Source: an uncultured Porphyromonadaceae bacterium (lineage in GTDB: Bacteria; Bacteroidota; Bacteroidia; Bacteroidales; Muribaculaceae). Taken from it: a stretch of 35,284 nucleotides of DNA. The position numbers were made by a program, and so were the translations under genes. The DNA is taken from the NCBI GenBank assembly GCA_947174235.1, contig CAMWID010000035.1, positions 1 to 35,284 of the forward strand, written 5' to 3'. Positions within the stretch are counted from its first letter, which is position 1. The number at the start of each line of letters is the position of its first letter. Positions 8,033 through 16,616 of the stretch are shown one piece after another. The notes below the pieces were generated by a model. It saw only the letters and a list, made by a program, of their open reading frames with translations. It was not told where the DNA came from and searched no databases.

Positions 8033-9472
8033 TCAAGCGTTGATTTCGTTAAAGTTTTCAGCTATGTCGGCAGCTTCACTGTTTCGGCGAATGCGTAACT
8101 CTTCGGCAATCGATGTGACTTTATCGGTTGTCAGGGGATAAAAATACATCACAATCGCAGCTATCAACGCCACACAAGCGGGGATAAAGCTCATCAAAGC
8201 CCACAGGCAATTGATGGCGCCCTGCGGCTGCATGACACTTTCGGAAAAACCGTCACCACTCTGCGCCACATATCCGCATGCGCTGAGCAACCAAAGCACA
8301 GCGGCTCCTCCGATCGCTCCTCCGAATTTTTGAGCCATTGATGATGAACTGAATATGAGACCGGTTGAGGCGGTATGGAAGCGATGTTCGGAATAATCGG
8401 CGACATCGGCATACATAGCCCACACCAAAGGAGACATTATACCGGTGAGCACAGATATGAATATTTGGCATACAAGCATCATGAAGAACCCTACAGGATT
8501 TATAGGCATGAAGAAGAAGGCGACGCTGAGTACGACCAGACATATATTAACCAATATGAAGGTTGGTTTTTTTCCGATACGGGCGACAATTGGGACAGCG
8601 AGTGCAACCCCTGCCATATTGGCTACTTCCCCGATGCTGAGGAACAGACCGGAGTAGAACAATACGGACAGACCGAAGAGCCACATATTTGCATCAGCGC
8701 CGATCACATCGGCGAAGAAATATGCCACTGTAGCCCCTCTTACGGTGTTGAAGAGGTTGAAACACAAGGCAGCCCCTATCAATATCCACCATGGATTGTT
8801 TTTCAGAAGAGCCTTGAAGTCGTTGCCCACACTTACCTTGCTCTTGGTTTTCACCACCTCACGAGTCATTGAGAAGCAGACAATGAAAAGGATGAGACAT
8901 GCCGCCGCGATGACCACCATTGCCATCTGCCAGCTTGAAGCCGGAGAAATTCCCATGGATGATTCAAACATAGAGCAGAGCGGTTCCCAGGCAGCGAGGG
9001 CGATGAAAGACCCGGCATAAGCGAAAAGCATACGGAATGATGAGAAGACCGTCTTTTCTTTCGGACTGTCGGTTATCACACCCAACATCGCCCCGTAAGG
9101 GACGTTTATCCCGGTATATACAGTCATCATGAGAACGTAAGTGACGTATGCCCAGATAAGTTTTCCGGCATATGAGAAATCCGGAGTAGTGAAAAGCAAT
9201 ATTCCGCAGATGGCGAAAGGTGCTGCAAACCAAAGAAGATAAGGACGATATTTTCCCATCCGTGTGTCGGTGCGGTCTGCTATTATCCCCATCATGGGGT
9301 CAGAAACAGCATCCCAGATGCGGGTCACCATCACCAGGATTCCGGCATCGATAAGAGAGAGTCCGAAGATGTTGGAATAGAAGAAGGGAAGATAGTAGCT
9401 GAATATCTTCCAGAACATCGACGAAGCCATGTCGCCGAATCCATAACCGATTTTTCGTGTGAGATTTTTCAT
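8033..9472 (-). CDS. GPH-family (MelB-like) sugar:cation symporter, probably for mannobiose
   Basis: This 479-residue inner-membrane protein has about 12 hydrophobic helices. The N terminus (KIGYGFGDMASSMFWKIFSY) and the loop with DPMMGIIADRTDTRMGKYRPYLLW (residues about 57-80) are hallmarks of the glycoside-pentoside-hexuronide:cation symporters. It probably brings mannobiose or mannotriose from the periplasm to the cytoplasmic epimerase and phosphorylase. It is nearly contiguous with the epimerase gene (one base between stop and start) and 94 bases after GH130, with a hairpin in that gap. The substrate is inferred from context. Confidence 0.92.
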   Translation of the reverse strand: MKNLTRKIGYGFGDMASSMFWKIFSYYLPFFYSNIFGLSLIDAGILVMVTRIWDAVSDPMMGIIADRTDTRMGKYRPYLLWFAAPFAICGILLFTTPDFSYAGKLIWAYVTYVLMMTVYTGINVPYGAMLGVITDSPKEKTVFSSFRMLFAYAGSFIALAAWEPLCSMFESSMGISPASSWQMAMVVIAAACLILFIVCFSMTREVVKTKSKVSVGNDFKALLKNNPWWILIGAALCFNLFNTVRGATVAYFFADVIGADANMWLFGLSVLFYSGLFLSIGEVANMAGVALAVPIVARIGKKPTFILVNICLVVLSVAFFFMPINPVGFFMMLVCQIFISVLTGIMSPLVWAMYADVADYSEHRFHTASTGLIFSSSSMAQKFGGAIGGAAVLWLLSACGYVAQSGDGFSESVMQPQGAINCLWALMSFIPACVALIAAIVMYFYPLTTDKVTSIAEELRIRRNSEAADIAENFNEINA

Positions 9473-9515
9473 TTTGGTGATGATGGGTCAGATTTATGGT
9501 CAGGAAAGGTTAGGT

Positions 9516-9545
9516 GGTCAAGCAACCGCCTAAGGTTGCTTGACC
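9516..9545 (-). other. Intercistronic hairpin between GH130 and the transporter
   Basis: A perfect 12-bp stem (GGTCAAGCAACC at 9516-9527 with 9534-9545) closes a 6-base loop. No T tract follows on the minus strand, so it is more likely an mRNA-stabilising or attenuating structure than a full terminator. It sits between the enzyme genes and the membrane/epimerase pair of one transcript. Confidence 0.6.
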
Positions 9546-9566
9546 GTAATCCCTGAATATCCTGTC

Positions 9567-10736
9567 TTATTTTATTCCTAACGCGAGATTGGAATCTATT
9601 AGTGTGTTGAGAGTCTTTACGGATTCTCCGGTAGTGAGCTTGTCTTCAGGAGTGTGGAGACAGTAGTCTACCAGTTGGTCGATTGTGGATGTAGCCACAT
9701 GCATGCGTGTGTCGGAAGATGCGTAGTAGATGAACACCTTTCCGTCTTCGTCTGCGATCCAGCCGTTGGAGAACAACACGTTCATCACATCTCCCATGTA
9801 TTCTTCACCTATAGGCGCCATGAAATATCCGCCGGGGGAAGCGATTTTTTTCCAAGGTTCTTCCAGCGATGTCATATACATATACAGCACGTAACGGAGA
9901 CCGGAGGCGCATCCTCTCACTCCGTGAGCGAGGTGCAGCCATCCTTTGGGAGTCTTGATCGGGGCGGGTCCCTCTCCGTTCTTGACCTCCTTTATGGTAT
10001 GGTAGTAACGCGCGTCGATTATTGTTTCCTCGGTTACAACGGCATTGGTGATGTCGTCTATGAGTGCCCAGCCTATTCCGCCGCCGCTGCCGGTGTCGAT
10101 GAAACCGTCCTGGGGACGGGTGTAGAGTGCATATTTTCCGTTTACAAATTCCGGATGCAGCACTACGTTGCGCTGCTGGCTTTTACTCTTGAGATCGGGG
10201 AGACGTTCCCAGTTCTCAAGGTCTTTCGTGCGGGCTATGCCACAGCTGGCGGTAGCCGCCGACAGGTCGCCGGGGCAAGAATCGTCGTGGCGTTCCACGC
10301 AGAAGAGTCCGTAGATATACCCGTCTTCATGCGCGGTGAGCCGCATGTCGTAGATATTGGTGCCCGGGATGGAGTCTTCAGGCATAGTCACCGGGTGGTC
10401 GCGGAATACGAAATTGTCAATGCCGTTGGGACTTTCGGCAATCGCGAAAAATGATTTGCGGTCATATCCCTCCATGCGGACCATGAGGACATATTTCCCG
10501 TTCCATTTTATAGCCCCGGAGTTGAGGGTGGCGTTCACGCCGATCCTCTCCATGAAATATGGATTGGTGGCTGGATTGAAATCGTATTTCCAGAAAGGTG
10601 GCACCATTGCCGCCGTGACGACGGGGTTGGCATAGCGGGTGTATACACCGTTGCCCGGCACCGGAATATTCGGGCGGGTGATGAGGCGTTCGTATTCCGC
10701 CATCACCTGGTCTTTGCGTGTGTTGAAGATATCCAT
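9567..10736 (-). CDS. GH130 4-O-beta-mannosyl-glucose phosphorylase
   Basis: This 389-residue cytoplasmic enzyme splits mannosyl-beta-1,4-glucose with phosphate into mannose-1-phosphate and glucose (EC 2.4.1.281). The five-bladed propeller fold is suggested by repeated strands. Asp130 in NIYDMRLTAHEDGYIYG corresponds to the catalytic acid of GH130 subfamily 1. Other family marks are RYANPVVTA near 34, GKYVLMVRMEG at 80-90, and SKSQQRNVVLHPEFV near 184. There is no signal peptide. Together with the epimerase and symporter genes downstream it forms the mannobiose branch known in B. fragilis. A mannan-chain phosphorylase (GH130 subfamily 2) is less likely given the adjacent epimerase. Confidence 0.93.
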   Translation of the reverse strand: MDIFNTRKDQVMAEYERLITRPNIPVPGNGVYTRYANPVVTAAMVPPFWKYDFNPATNPYFMERIGVNATLNSGAIKWNGKYVLMVRMEGYDRKSFFAIAESPNGIDNFVFRDHPVTMPEDSIPGTNIYDMRLTAHEDGYIYGLFCVERHDDSCPGDLSAATASCGIARTKDLENWERLPDLKSKSQQRNVVLHPEFVNGKYALYTRPQDGFIDTGSGGGIGWALIDDITNAVVTEETIIDARYYHTIKEVKNGEGPAPIKTPKGWLHLAHGVRGCASGLRYVLYMYMTSLEEPWKKIASPGGYFMAPIGEEYMGDVMNVLFSNGWIADEDGKVFIYYASSDTRMHVATSTIDQLVDYCLHTPEDKLTTGESVKTLNTLIDSNLALGIK

Positions 10737-10789
10737 AGAAATTATTTTGTGACAGCGAAAAACAGGCTGCCGTTTATGAGATTTTATTT

Positions 10790-11890
10790 TTATTTTTTGA
10801 TCACTTTTATTGCCGGATCCTCACAGAATTTACGGAAATCGGTTTCCGCAGGATGCCCCGGATACGGCACATAGAAATGTTGTGGTTTGTCGTGTGCGTT
10901 ACGCCAGACAGTGACGTATGCCACGGGATGTGATTTGAGGATCGGGAGAAGTACTGATGTATACCAGTCGTCCATCGTCACCGATTCGAGTCCTGTCTCT
11001 GTGAAGGCGGCTATTTTCCCTCTTTTTTCTGCTTCTGACGTCGCTATGGAGAGGACGGTGTCGGCTGTGTTGCGGTATTGTTCAAGCCCTTCTTTGCCAT
11101 TGAAATGATATACATCCGCCCCGAGAATGTCGACATATTCATCGCCCGGATAACGTGCCATATATTTTTCAGCGGAGTCGCATCTGTCGGGAGAATATGC
11201 CCAGACCACATTGTCCACACCCTTTGAATCGAATTTTTCACGCATGATAGTCCACAGAGCTTTGTAGTCTTCGGGAGAACAGTTGCCGGTACCCCACCAG
11301 AACCAGCTTCCGGTGTGTTCGTGCCATGGACGGAATATGACTCCTATGCGGTTGCCGTCATTGTCTTTTAGCGAAAGGAGGAAATCCGCCACAAGGTCAA
11401 GCTGCTTTTCGTATGCCTCCCTCCCTTCCGGGGTGTTGACCATTTTGCTCACCGCAAGAGTATCTGAGGTAGACCAGCTGTCGGCTCCGGAAAGGGGATG
11501 ATACAGGTGCCAGCTGAAAGTGTTGATTCCACCTCTGGCATCCTGCGCTATGGCTTGGGCGCGTATTGAATCAAACGGCACTCCGTCAAGATTTGCGTCC
11601 TTATTGAGTTCGATGGCACCGAGATCCCAGCTCATTACAGCGGGATATGCACCGGAGACTGCCACCATGTCGGAAACCCCGTCTCCGTTCCAGGAGTGTC
11701 CGTAGACCGGATCGTCATGATGTCCGAACAATACGGTATGCTGCTCCACAGCGTCTGAAAGCCTCTCTTTCAGCTGTTCCGCCGGAGTAAGAGGTGTCGT
11801 TTCTTCATTGGTTGTCTTTGTCTGCCGTCCACACGCCCATGTCCCGGCAAGAAGACAGGCTGCCAAGGCTGGAATTATAAATTTTTTCAT
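10790..11890 (-). CDS. GH26 endo-beta-1,4-mannanase lipoprotein
   Basis: This 366-residue protein has a type II signal peptide with lipobox Cys20 (LLAGTWAC), so it is membrane-anchored, probably at the outer membrane. The GH26 catalytic acid/base is Glu191 in FRPWHEHTGSWFWWG and the nucleophile is Glu298 in AAFTETGLE. It cuts mannan backbone and in related systems releases mannobiose, the feed for the epimerase/phosphorylase genes downstream. It lies 42 bases after the glycan-binding protein gene and 53 bases before GH130. The surface or periplasmic face cannot be decided from the sequence. Confidence 0.94.
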   Translation of the reverse strand: MKKFIIPALAACLLAGTWACGRQTKTTNEETTPLTPAEQLKERLSDAVEQHTVLFGHHDDPVYGHSWNGDGVSDMVAVSGAYPAVMSWDLGAIELNKDANLDGVPFDSIRAQAIAQDARGGINTFSWHLYHPLSGADSWSTSDTLAVSKMVNTPEGREAYEKQLDLVADFLLSLKDNDGNRIGVIFRPWHEHTGSWFWWGTGNCSPEDYKALWTIMREKFDSKGVDNVVWAYSPDRCDSAEKYMARYPGDEYVDILGADVYHFNGKEGLEQYRNTADTVLSIATSEAEKRGKIAAFTETGLESVTMDDWYTSVLLPILKSHPVAYVTVWRNAHDKPQHFYVPYPGHPAETDFRKFCEDPAIKVIKK

Positions 11891-11932
11891 ATGGTTGTTT
11901 TTTTAATCTGCTTAAAGTTTGAAGGGATACAT

Positions 11933-13291
11933 TCAGATCGATGCGACCATTGTGTCGTCCCGGCGGTTTTTTACCGCGCGGATATTGTCGATCTTAAGTA
12001 TAGGTTTGCAGTCTACTCCGGTCTCTCCTCCGTTCCATAGGAATATCTGGAAACTCGCGAAATCTGCAGGACTTGAAAGGAATGAAGAGGCGCCGGATCC
12101 ATCGGGTCCGTATATGAAATCTCTGATTGGTAGCGACATTGTGATCCATTCACCTCCGGTATGGTATGCCTCGGTCATAGTCCATGGAGACCATAGTCCA
12201 CGGGCTGAATTATTCTGGAAATAAGTGTTGTTGCATCCGGGAACCGTGTTGCCGAAGATGTCGGTGCCTGCGTTGCCCATGGTGACTTTATCAGTCCCGG
12301 CGAAGATAAGTTGCATGGCACAAGCCTGCCATGCGGCGTTTTCGGGAATGCACAGTTCGAATTTGAGGCTCATGTCGTTGAAATCGGAGAAATCCACTAT
12401 GTCGAACAGTCGTACACCCTCTCTTTCCGGATAATCGGTCGGGGAGTTCCAGCTCCCTGCCCAATATTCAAAAGAGAAGTGCTTGTCGTCCCATGCGTCT
12501 CTTCCCACAAGGGTTATGTCGCCGTCGCCGAGCCGTACGTAGTTGCCGCTGATGCCGGATCCATCGTTTTCGATGGGAGCGTTGTGCCATCCGTGGCTTC
12601 CGAGACCCGTGAGCCCGTCGAAATCAAACATCATTCCTCGGGTGTCGAGATAATGGAAGGAGCTTTGTCCTGATCCATATATGGAAGTCACTGTCAAGGC
12701 TCCCTCGACGGCTCCTTCCGGCACCTCGACTTCTATCGATTTCTGGGATATGCTTCTGATCGTCGCCGGAATCCCTCCGGGAAACGATACGGTAAGCGGA
12801 ACGTTGGGGTCGTTGGCGAAGTATGCGCCGGATATAGTCACCACAGACCCGGCTGGGGCATATTCGCAGCTCATGGCGTCTATACGCGGGGCGGGAACGG
12901 AAACTTTGAAAGGGTAATCGACTATTGAGCCTGAAGACGTTATGAAGCGTGCCATGTTTGTCACCTCGCCCGGTATGTCGTTGGGTATGTCGACGGTGAT
13001 GGCATGGCTGGAGACCATGGCGGGATTGATAAGCGCTTTCTGATCGTTGAACCATATCTGGCTCACATCTCCGAGGTTGTCGCCCTTGAATATCAGCCTT
13101 GTGCCGAGTGGGGCGCTCGCTATATGGGTATCCGCGGTCTTGACATCACACATGCTGACATGTTTTATCACAGGTGTCGCGCCCCTGTCTTTCTCTGCAT
13201 CGGTCTCGCCGCACGACATCATGCCGATGGCAAGGATAAGGCAGGAGAGAGCCTTGAAACCATATTTTATGTCAGTTTCCATTTTTTTCAT
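11933..13291 (-). CDS. Surface glycan-binding lipoprotein (IPT/TIG domains, SGBP-B-like)
   Basis: This 452-residue protein has a lipoprotein signal peptide with Cys27 (LAIGMMSCGE). The acidic stretch after the cysteine (ETDAEKD) resembles the Bacteroidetes surface-export signal. Two IPT/TIG-like Ig folds follow (about residues 40-130 and 133-215; note APLGTRLIFKGDNLGDV and AGSVVTISGAYF). A C-terminal beta-rich domain starting near FDFDGLTGLGSHGW is rich in surface Trp/Tyr, as in the glycan-binding domain of SGBP-B proteins. It should hold mannan at the cell surface for the GH26 enzyme. It is the first gene of the second transcription unit. No catalytic residues are expected. Confidence 0.85.
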   Translation of the reverse strand: MKKMETDIKYGFKALSCLILAIGMMSCGETDAEKDRGATPVIKHVSMCDVKTADTHIASAPLGTRLIFKGDNLGDVSQIWFNDQKALINPAMVSSHAITVDIPNDIPGEVTNMARFITSSGSIVDYPFKVSVPAPRIDAMSCEYAPAGSVVTISGAYFANDPNVPLTVSFPGGIPATIRSISQKSIEVEVPEGAVEGALTVTSIYGSGQSSFHYLDTRGMMFDFDGLTGLGSHGWHNAPIENDGSGISGNYVRLGDGDITLVGRDAWDDKHFSFEYWAGSWNSPTDYPEREGVRLFDIVDFSDFNDMSLKFELCIPENAAWQACAMQLIFAGTDKVTMGNAGTDIFGNTVPGCNNTYFQNNSARGLWSPWTMTEAYHTGGEWITMSLPIRDFIYGPDGSGASSFLSSPADFASFQIFLWNGGETGVDCKPILKIDNIRAVKNRRDDTMVASI

Positions 13292-13499
13292 GTTGTTTAG
13301 ACCGTTTCACATTTTCTGCGGAGCCGGATGTATTGGCACTCAAGGTCATATATTCGGTTAAAAATTGTCATTTTTCAGTTGTGTCTGGATCTTAACAAGC
13401 GGGACAGGCTCGGTAAAAATACAAACAATCGATAAAAGCCGGAGAGTGATATCGGACCCGTAGGTTGGCGGGCGCATTGGTCTTTCATGCTTTCGGATG

Positions 13500-13507
13500 C
13501 AAAGTTA
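13500..13507 (-). promoter_or_regulatory. -7 element for the second mannan operon
   Basis: On the minus strand this is TAACTTTG followed by CATCC, the usual Bacteroidetes start-proximal pattern. It would give a leader of about 200 bases ahead of the glycan-binding protein gene. The -33 box is poor, consistent with dependence on an activator such as the nearby AraC-type protein. The rest of 13292-13650 has no gene that I can support. Confidence 0.5.
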
Positions 13508-13650
13508 ATGGTATTAAGTTTAAAAAATTTGCACTATTTTATCACAAAATTCAATTATTATGCGAACAAAAGATTTTTAGAAGAAGACTTGGGGCGGTTA
13601 CTCTAAAATTCAGTAGACGGGTTCTAAATTTAGCAGAGGGGGTAAATATA

Positions 13651-13681
13651 AAAGGTGTGTCCGAAAAACGGGCACACCTTT
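13651..13681 (-). terminator. Intrinsic terminator after the GH5 mannanase gene
   Basis: A 13-bp stem (13651-13663 with 13669-13681, one G-U pair) closes an AAAAA loop. On the minus strand it ends in a short T run and an AT-rich stretch. It lies 41 bases past the GH5 stop codon and separates the acetylesterase-GH5 unit from the operon beginning with the glycan-binding protein. Confidence 0.82.
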
Positions 13682-13721
13682 GGAACCAAATCTTTAATAC
13701 CTTAGGATATCGTATCTTTTG

Positions 13722-15029
13722 TTATTTATTGCAGCACTTCCCCGCGTTTTTAGTGCAGGCGGAGCACGTCTTGATCTTGTGGTTCGCTTTTTTTATTATG
13801 TCGGTGGTTGATCGGTCGGATGAAAATACGGAATTCAGACCCTGGTCTTCCTGTGCGGGGTCACCGGTGTATGGGTCGCCGGGTTGCCAGCTTTTATGCA
13901 CCGGATCCACGTTGCCTCCCCATCCCCAGAAATTGATGCCGTTCAGGTCATTGCCGTCTGCCATCAGGTTGAGCACGAACTCATAGTATGCGTCACGGCT
14001 TGCCGTGGATGATCCTTTGGCGATCTCCATGTTTTCACGAGGGAATCCGAATTCTTCCAATACGATAGGTTTGCGGGTGAGCGCCCGGTGGGATGATATG
14101 TACTCCCGGGTGTTTTCTATCGCTTTGGGAAGATCGGCTGCGAGACTTTCGGGTGCTACCCATCCCCAGTTGTATGGCCATATGTGGATATTTGCATAAT
14201 CTATGGCGTCGGAATTGTGGATGCGTGCCCAAAGATCGATGTCGCCTTCGCATCCGTGTCTTCCTTCGCTTCCTGTTGACACAAGGTGGTTGGGATCAAG
14301 ACTTTTGATAAGCCTGCCGGTGTCTGTGAGCCAGTCGTAGAATGCCTCTTTGTTGGCTGGATCGAAACATCGCGGTTCATTGGCTATCTGCCATGACATT
14401 ATCGCGGGCGATTCGGAATAAGGTTTTCCCGTGATCGAGTTTACTCTTGACACGATATTGCGGACATGGTCTGCGAAAAGCTTTTTGGCTTTTTCGTCAG
14501 TTACAAATTTAGACGCGTATTTCATATATTTGTCATAGCCGTCGCGAAGCGGCACAGGAGCTTCACCATTGCCCGCCCACTCAAGGTATGTGCCGAAACC
14601 TCCGCTCCATTCCCAGGCGTTGTTGAGATAGATTACGGCACGCATGTCGCGTTTCTCAAGTTCGGCGATGAGATAGTCGAGACCCTCGAGAATATCCTTG
14701 TTGTATACACCGGGGGCGGTCTGCAGGGTCGGCTCTATATGAGAGGGGATGGATCTGTCGCCGTCTCCTCCCGCAAGTATGCGCAGGTTGTCAATGCCTA
14801 TCGCCTGCAGTGAGTCGAGTTCGGCGGCAAGTCTGTTTCGGTCACCGCCAGGTCCTGGAGAGCCAAGGATGGCGCCGTACCAGAAGTTTGTGCCGGCATA
14901 TTTATATGGTTTTCCGCGGAGGATAAACTCCCCGTCTTCGGAAACGGAAACGAAATCATTGGCACGTGCCGGGAAAGAGGCAATTGCCATCATGAATAAT
15001 ATTATTGCGAAATTTACTTTTTTCAACAT
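13722..15029 (-). CDS. GH5 (subfamily 7-like) endo-beta-mannanase
   Basis: This 435-residue protein has a type I signal peptide (cleavage near FPARA-ND, residue 23) and a (beta/alpha)8 GH5 domain. The acid/base is Glu218 in WQIANEPR and the nucleophile is in VLEEFGFPRE (Glu325/Glu326). The N-terminal strand GKPYKYAGTNFWYG and the ...HIWPYNWGWV stretch near residue 282 are typical of GH5_7 mannanases. It probably works in the periplasm on imported manno-oligosaccharides, or is secreted. The last 13 residues carry four cysteines (CSACTKNAGKCC), an unusual tail with no role in the GH5 fold. The gene follows the acetylesterase by 47 bases and precedes a terminator. Confidence 0.92.
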   Translation of the reverse strand: MLKKVNFAIILFMMAIASFPARANDFVSVSEDGEFILRGKPYKYAGTNFWYGAILGSPGPGGDRNRLAAELDSLQAIGIDNLRILAGGDGDRSIPSHIEPTLQTAPGVYNKDILEGLDYLIAELEKRDMRAVIYLNNAWEWSGGFGTYLEWAGNGEAPVPLRDGYDKYMKYASKFVTDEKAKKLFADHVRNIVSRVNSITGKPYSESPAIMSWQIANEPRCFDPANKEAFYDWLTDTGRLIKSLDPNHLVSTGSEGRHGCEGDIDLWARIHNSDAIDYANIHIWPYNWGWVAPESLAADLPKAIENTREYISSHRALTRKPIVLEEFGFPRENMEIAKGSSTASRDAYYEFVLNLMADGNDLNGINFWGWGGNVDPVHKSWQPGDPYTGDPAQEDQGLNSVFSSDRSTTDIIKKANHKIKTCSACTKNAGKCCNK

Positions 15030-15076
15030 TTGGTTATATCGCTGATAATAGGTTGTAAACTATAAATTATAAATCG

Positions 15077-16516
15077 TCACTTGTCCCAGTTGTCGGTTCT
15101 GAACGGTACAAGAGGCATCCCGTAATTGTCGTGAAGTTTGCCGATCGCAAAATTCTTGAAACAATATCGCACGGATTTTATATCCTTGACTTCAGGTGAA
15201 GATACTTTTATGGTCAGCTTACCGAGATCGATTTCCGCCTGTGCGGGATGAAATACCCTGTCTTCTCCGGCTACCTCAAACCCTTCTATGTCTTCGTTTG
15301 GAGAGAATCCGTTCCAAGCGTTGTCGAAAGAAAGGATCGCGTGGTCGCCGTGGTTTTCCATCTCTTTAAATCTGGGATACGTGTGGGGTATACCCGGAAT
15401 GCCGTAGGAGTATGTGGCGGCTGCGGCGGCGAGACGGTGACCGATCGGCCGCTTGTTGCGGGCGTGGATGTCATTGATCTCGTCGGGATATACGAGGTCG
15501 GAAGTGCAGACGATATGTCTGCCGTCGGAGATGTCTTCCCCTTTGTGCTGAGCCTCGCGGAACAATGCCGCCTCAGTGTTGTCGACACCTCCATATATCC
15601 ATCCCGGCAGTTCCACAAAATAGAATCTCATATCGGGGTTGCCCCAGAGATCGCGCCAATGGTTGACCATGTCTGTCTGCCGCGAAGGGTAATAGTCATG
15701 TCCTCCGACATTCGATTCCCCCTGGTTCCAGAGGAATCCGCGCGCGGTATATCCCGCTATGGGAAGGAGCATCGCGTTGTACATCACTCCCACCCGTTCA
15801 TATTCATTCATGGAAGGGTTGTTTTTCTCCTCTTCCATATTGCGGTCGGGGTATCGGGCGATTATATCGGCGGGTTCCCATCCTTCTACCTTTGATCCGC
15901 CGTAAGAACATGACACGATTCCGACAGGCACGTCAAGCAGGTCGCGCAACGCGGTGGCGAAATACCATCCCAACGCCGACAGTTCGCCGGTAGTGGCGGG
16001 TGTGCATTCCATCCAAGCCCCTTCGAAATTGTCTTTCGGCTCGTAGCTGCCGGCTTTGGGGACATTGACGAAGCGTATCCCTTTGCCGAGTTTGCGTGAA
16101 AACATTATCTGTTCGCCTGCATCTTCCACCGGCTGGTGCCAGAATCCTCTCAGCGGCATTTCCATGTTGCTTTGTCCTGAAGCGATCCATACCTCACCGG
16201 CAAGTACGTTGCTTATGTCGCGGGAGGATTTGTCAGACTCGTCGGTGAGACGTATTGAAAGGGGATCGAATGACGGCTTGGGAGTTTTGATCTCAAGTTT
16301 CCATTTTCCGTCTTTACCGGCGTTTGCGGATGCTGTCGCGCCCCATGATCCGTTGGCTGTGACCTTTGCTCCCGGAGAGGCTTTACCCCACAGGGCGACG
16401 GTGGTGTCAGCCTGCACCACCATATTGTCGGTAAAGATGTTAGGCATCTCTATCCTGGCTTGTGAGCACAGGGCGGATCCGATCAATGCGGATAGTAAAA
16501 AGAATTTATATTTCAT
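15077..16516 (-). CDS. SGNH/SASA-family carbohydrate acetylesterase
   Basis: This 479-residue protein has a signal peptide (residues 1-20, ALCSQA). It is similar to sialate O-acetylesterase-type SGNH hydrolases. Ser116 in WIASGQSNMEM is the block I nucleophile, NQGESNVGGHDYYPSR is block III, and NDIHARNKRPIGHRLA supplies the Asp-x-x-His pair. An N-terminal Ig-like region (about 25-105) precedes the hydrolase, as is common in the family. Next to two mannanases its likely job is removing acetyl groups from acetylated gluco- or galactomannan. The sialate activity implied by the family name is unlikely here because no sialic acid genes are near. It has its own promoter and is cotranscribed with GH5. 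Confidence 0.88.
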   Translation of the reverse strand: MKYKFFLLSALIGSALCSQARIEMPNIFTDNMVVQADTTVALWGKASPGAKVTANGSWGATASANAGKDGKWKLEIKTPKPSFDPLSIRLTDESDKSSRDISNVLAGEVWIASGQSNMEMPLRGFWHQPVEDAGEQIMFSRKLGKGIRFVNVPKAGSYEPKDNFEGAWMECTPATTGELSALGWYFATALRDLLDVPVGIVSCSYGGSKVEGWEPADIIARYPDRNMEEEKNNPSMNEYERVGVMYNAMLLPIAGYTARGFLWNQGESNVGGHDYYPSRQTDMVNHWRDLWGNPDMRFYFVELPGWIYGGVDNTEAALFREAQHKGEDISDGRHIVCTSDLVYPDEINDIHARNKRPIGHRLAAAAATYSYGIPGIPHTYPRFKEMENHGDHAILSFDNAWNGFSPNEDIEGFEVAGEDRVFHPAQAEIDLGKLTIKVSSPEVKDIKSVRYCFKNFAIGKLHDNYGMPLVPFRTDNWDK

Positions 16517-16537
16517 GGTCTGGGTTCTGATTTTTCA

Positions 16538-16568
16538 CAAAGTTAATCAGAATGCCCTAATCGTCAAA
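16538..16568 (-). promoter_or_regulatory. Promoter of the acetylesterase-GH5 unit
   Basis: On the minus strand TTTG (16568-16565), 19 bases, then TAACTTTG (16545-16538) fits the Bacteroidetes sigma-factor consensus. The predicted start is about 15 bases ahead of the ATG at 16516, so the leader is short. Confidence 0.72.
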
Positions 16569-16581
16569 GGGAAAGAAATTA

Positions 16582-16600
16582 TTGTTCAATTAATTGACAA
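16582..16600. promoter_or_regulatory. Imperfect inverted repeat upstream of the acetylesterase promoter
   Basis: TTGTTCAATTAATTGACAA is an inverted repeat broken by one extra T. It sits 14 bases upstream of the -33 box of the acetylesterase promoter, between it and the AraC gene. This is where an AraC-type activator would bind, so it is a candidate operator. The AT-rich composition means chance is possible. Confidence 0.35.
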
Positions 16601-16616
16601 GAAAGTGCAAGTCCGG

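Noticed and set aside
9654..10454. Long plus-strand open frame antisense to GH130
   Set aside because: The GH130 protein on the other strand has full catalytic motifs and operon context; the antisense frame has none.
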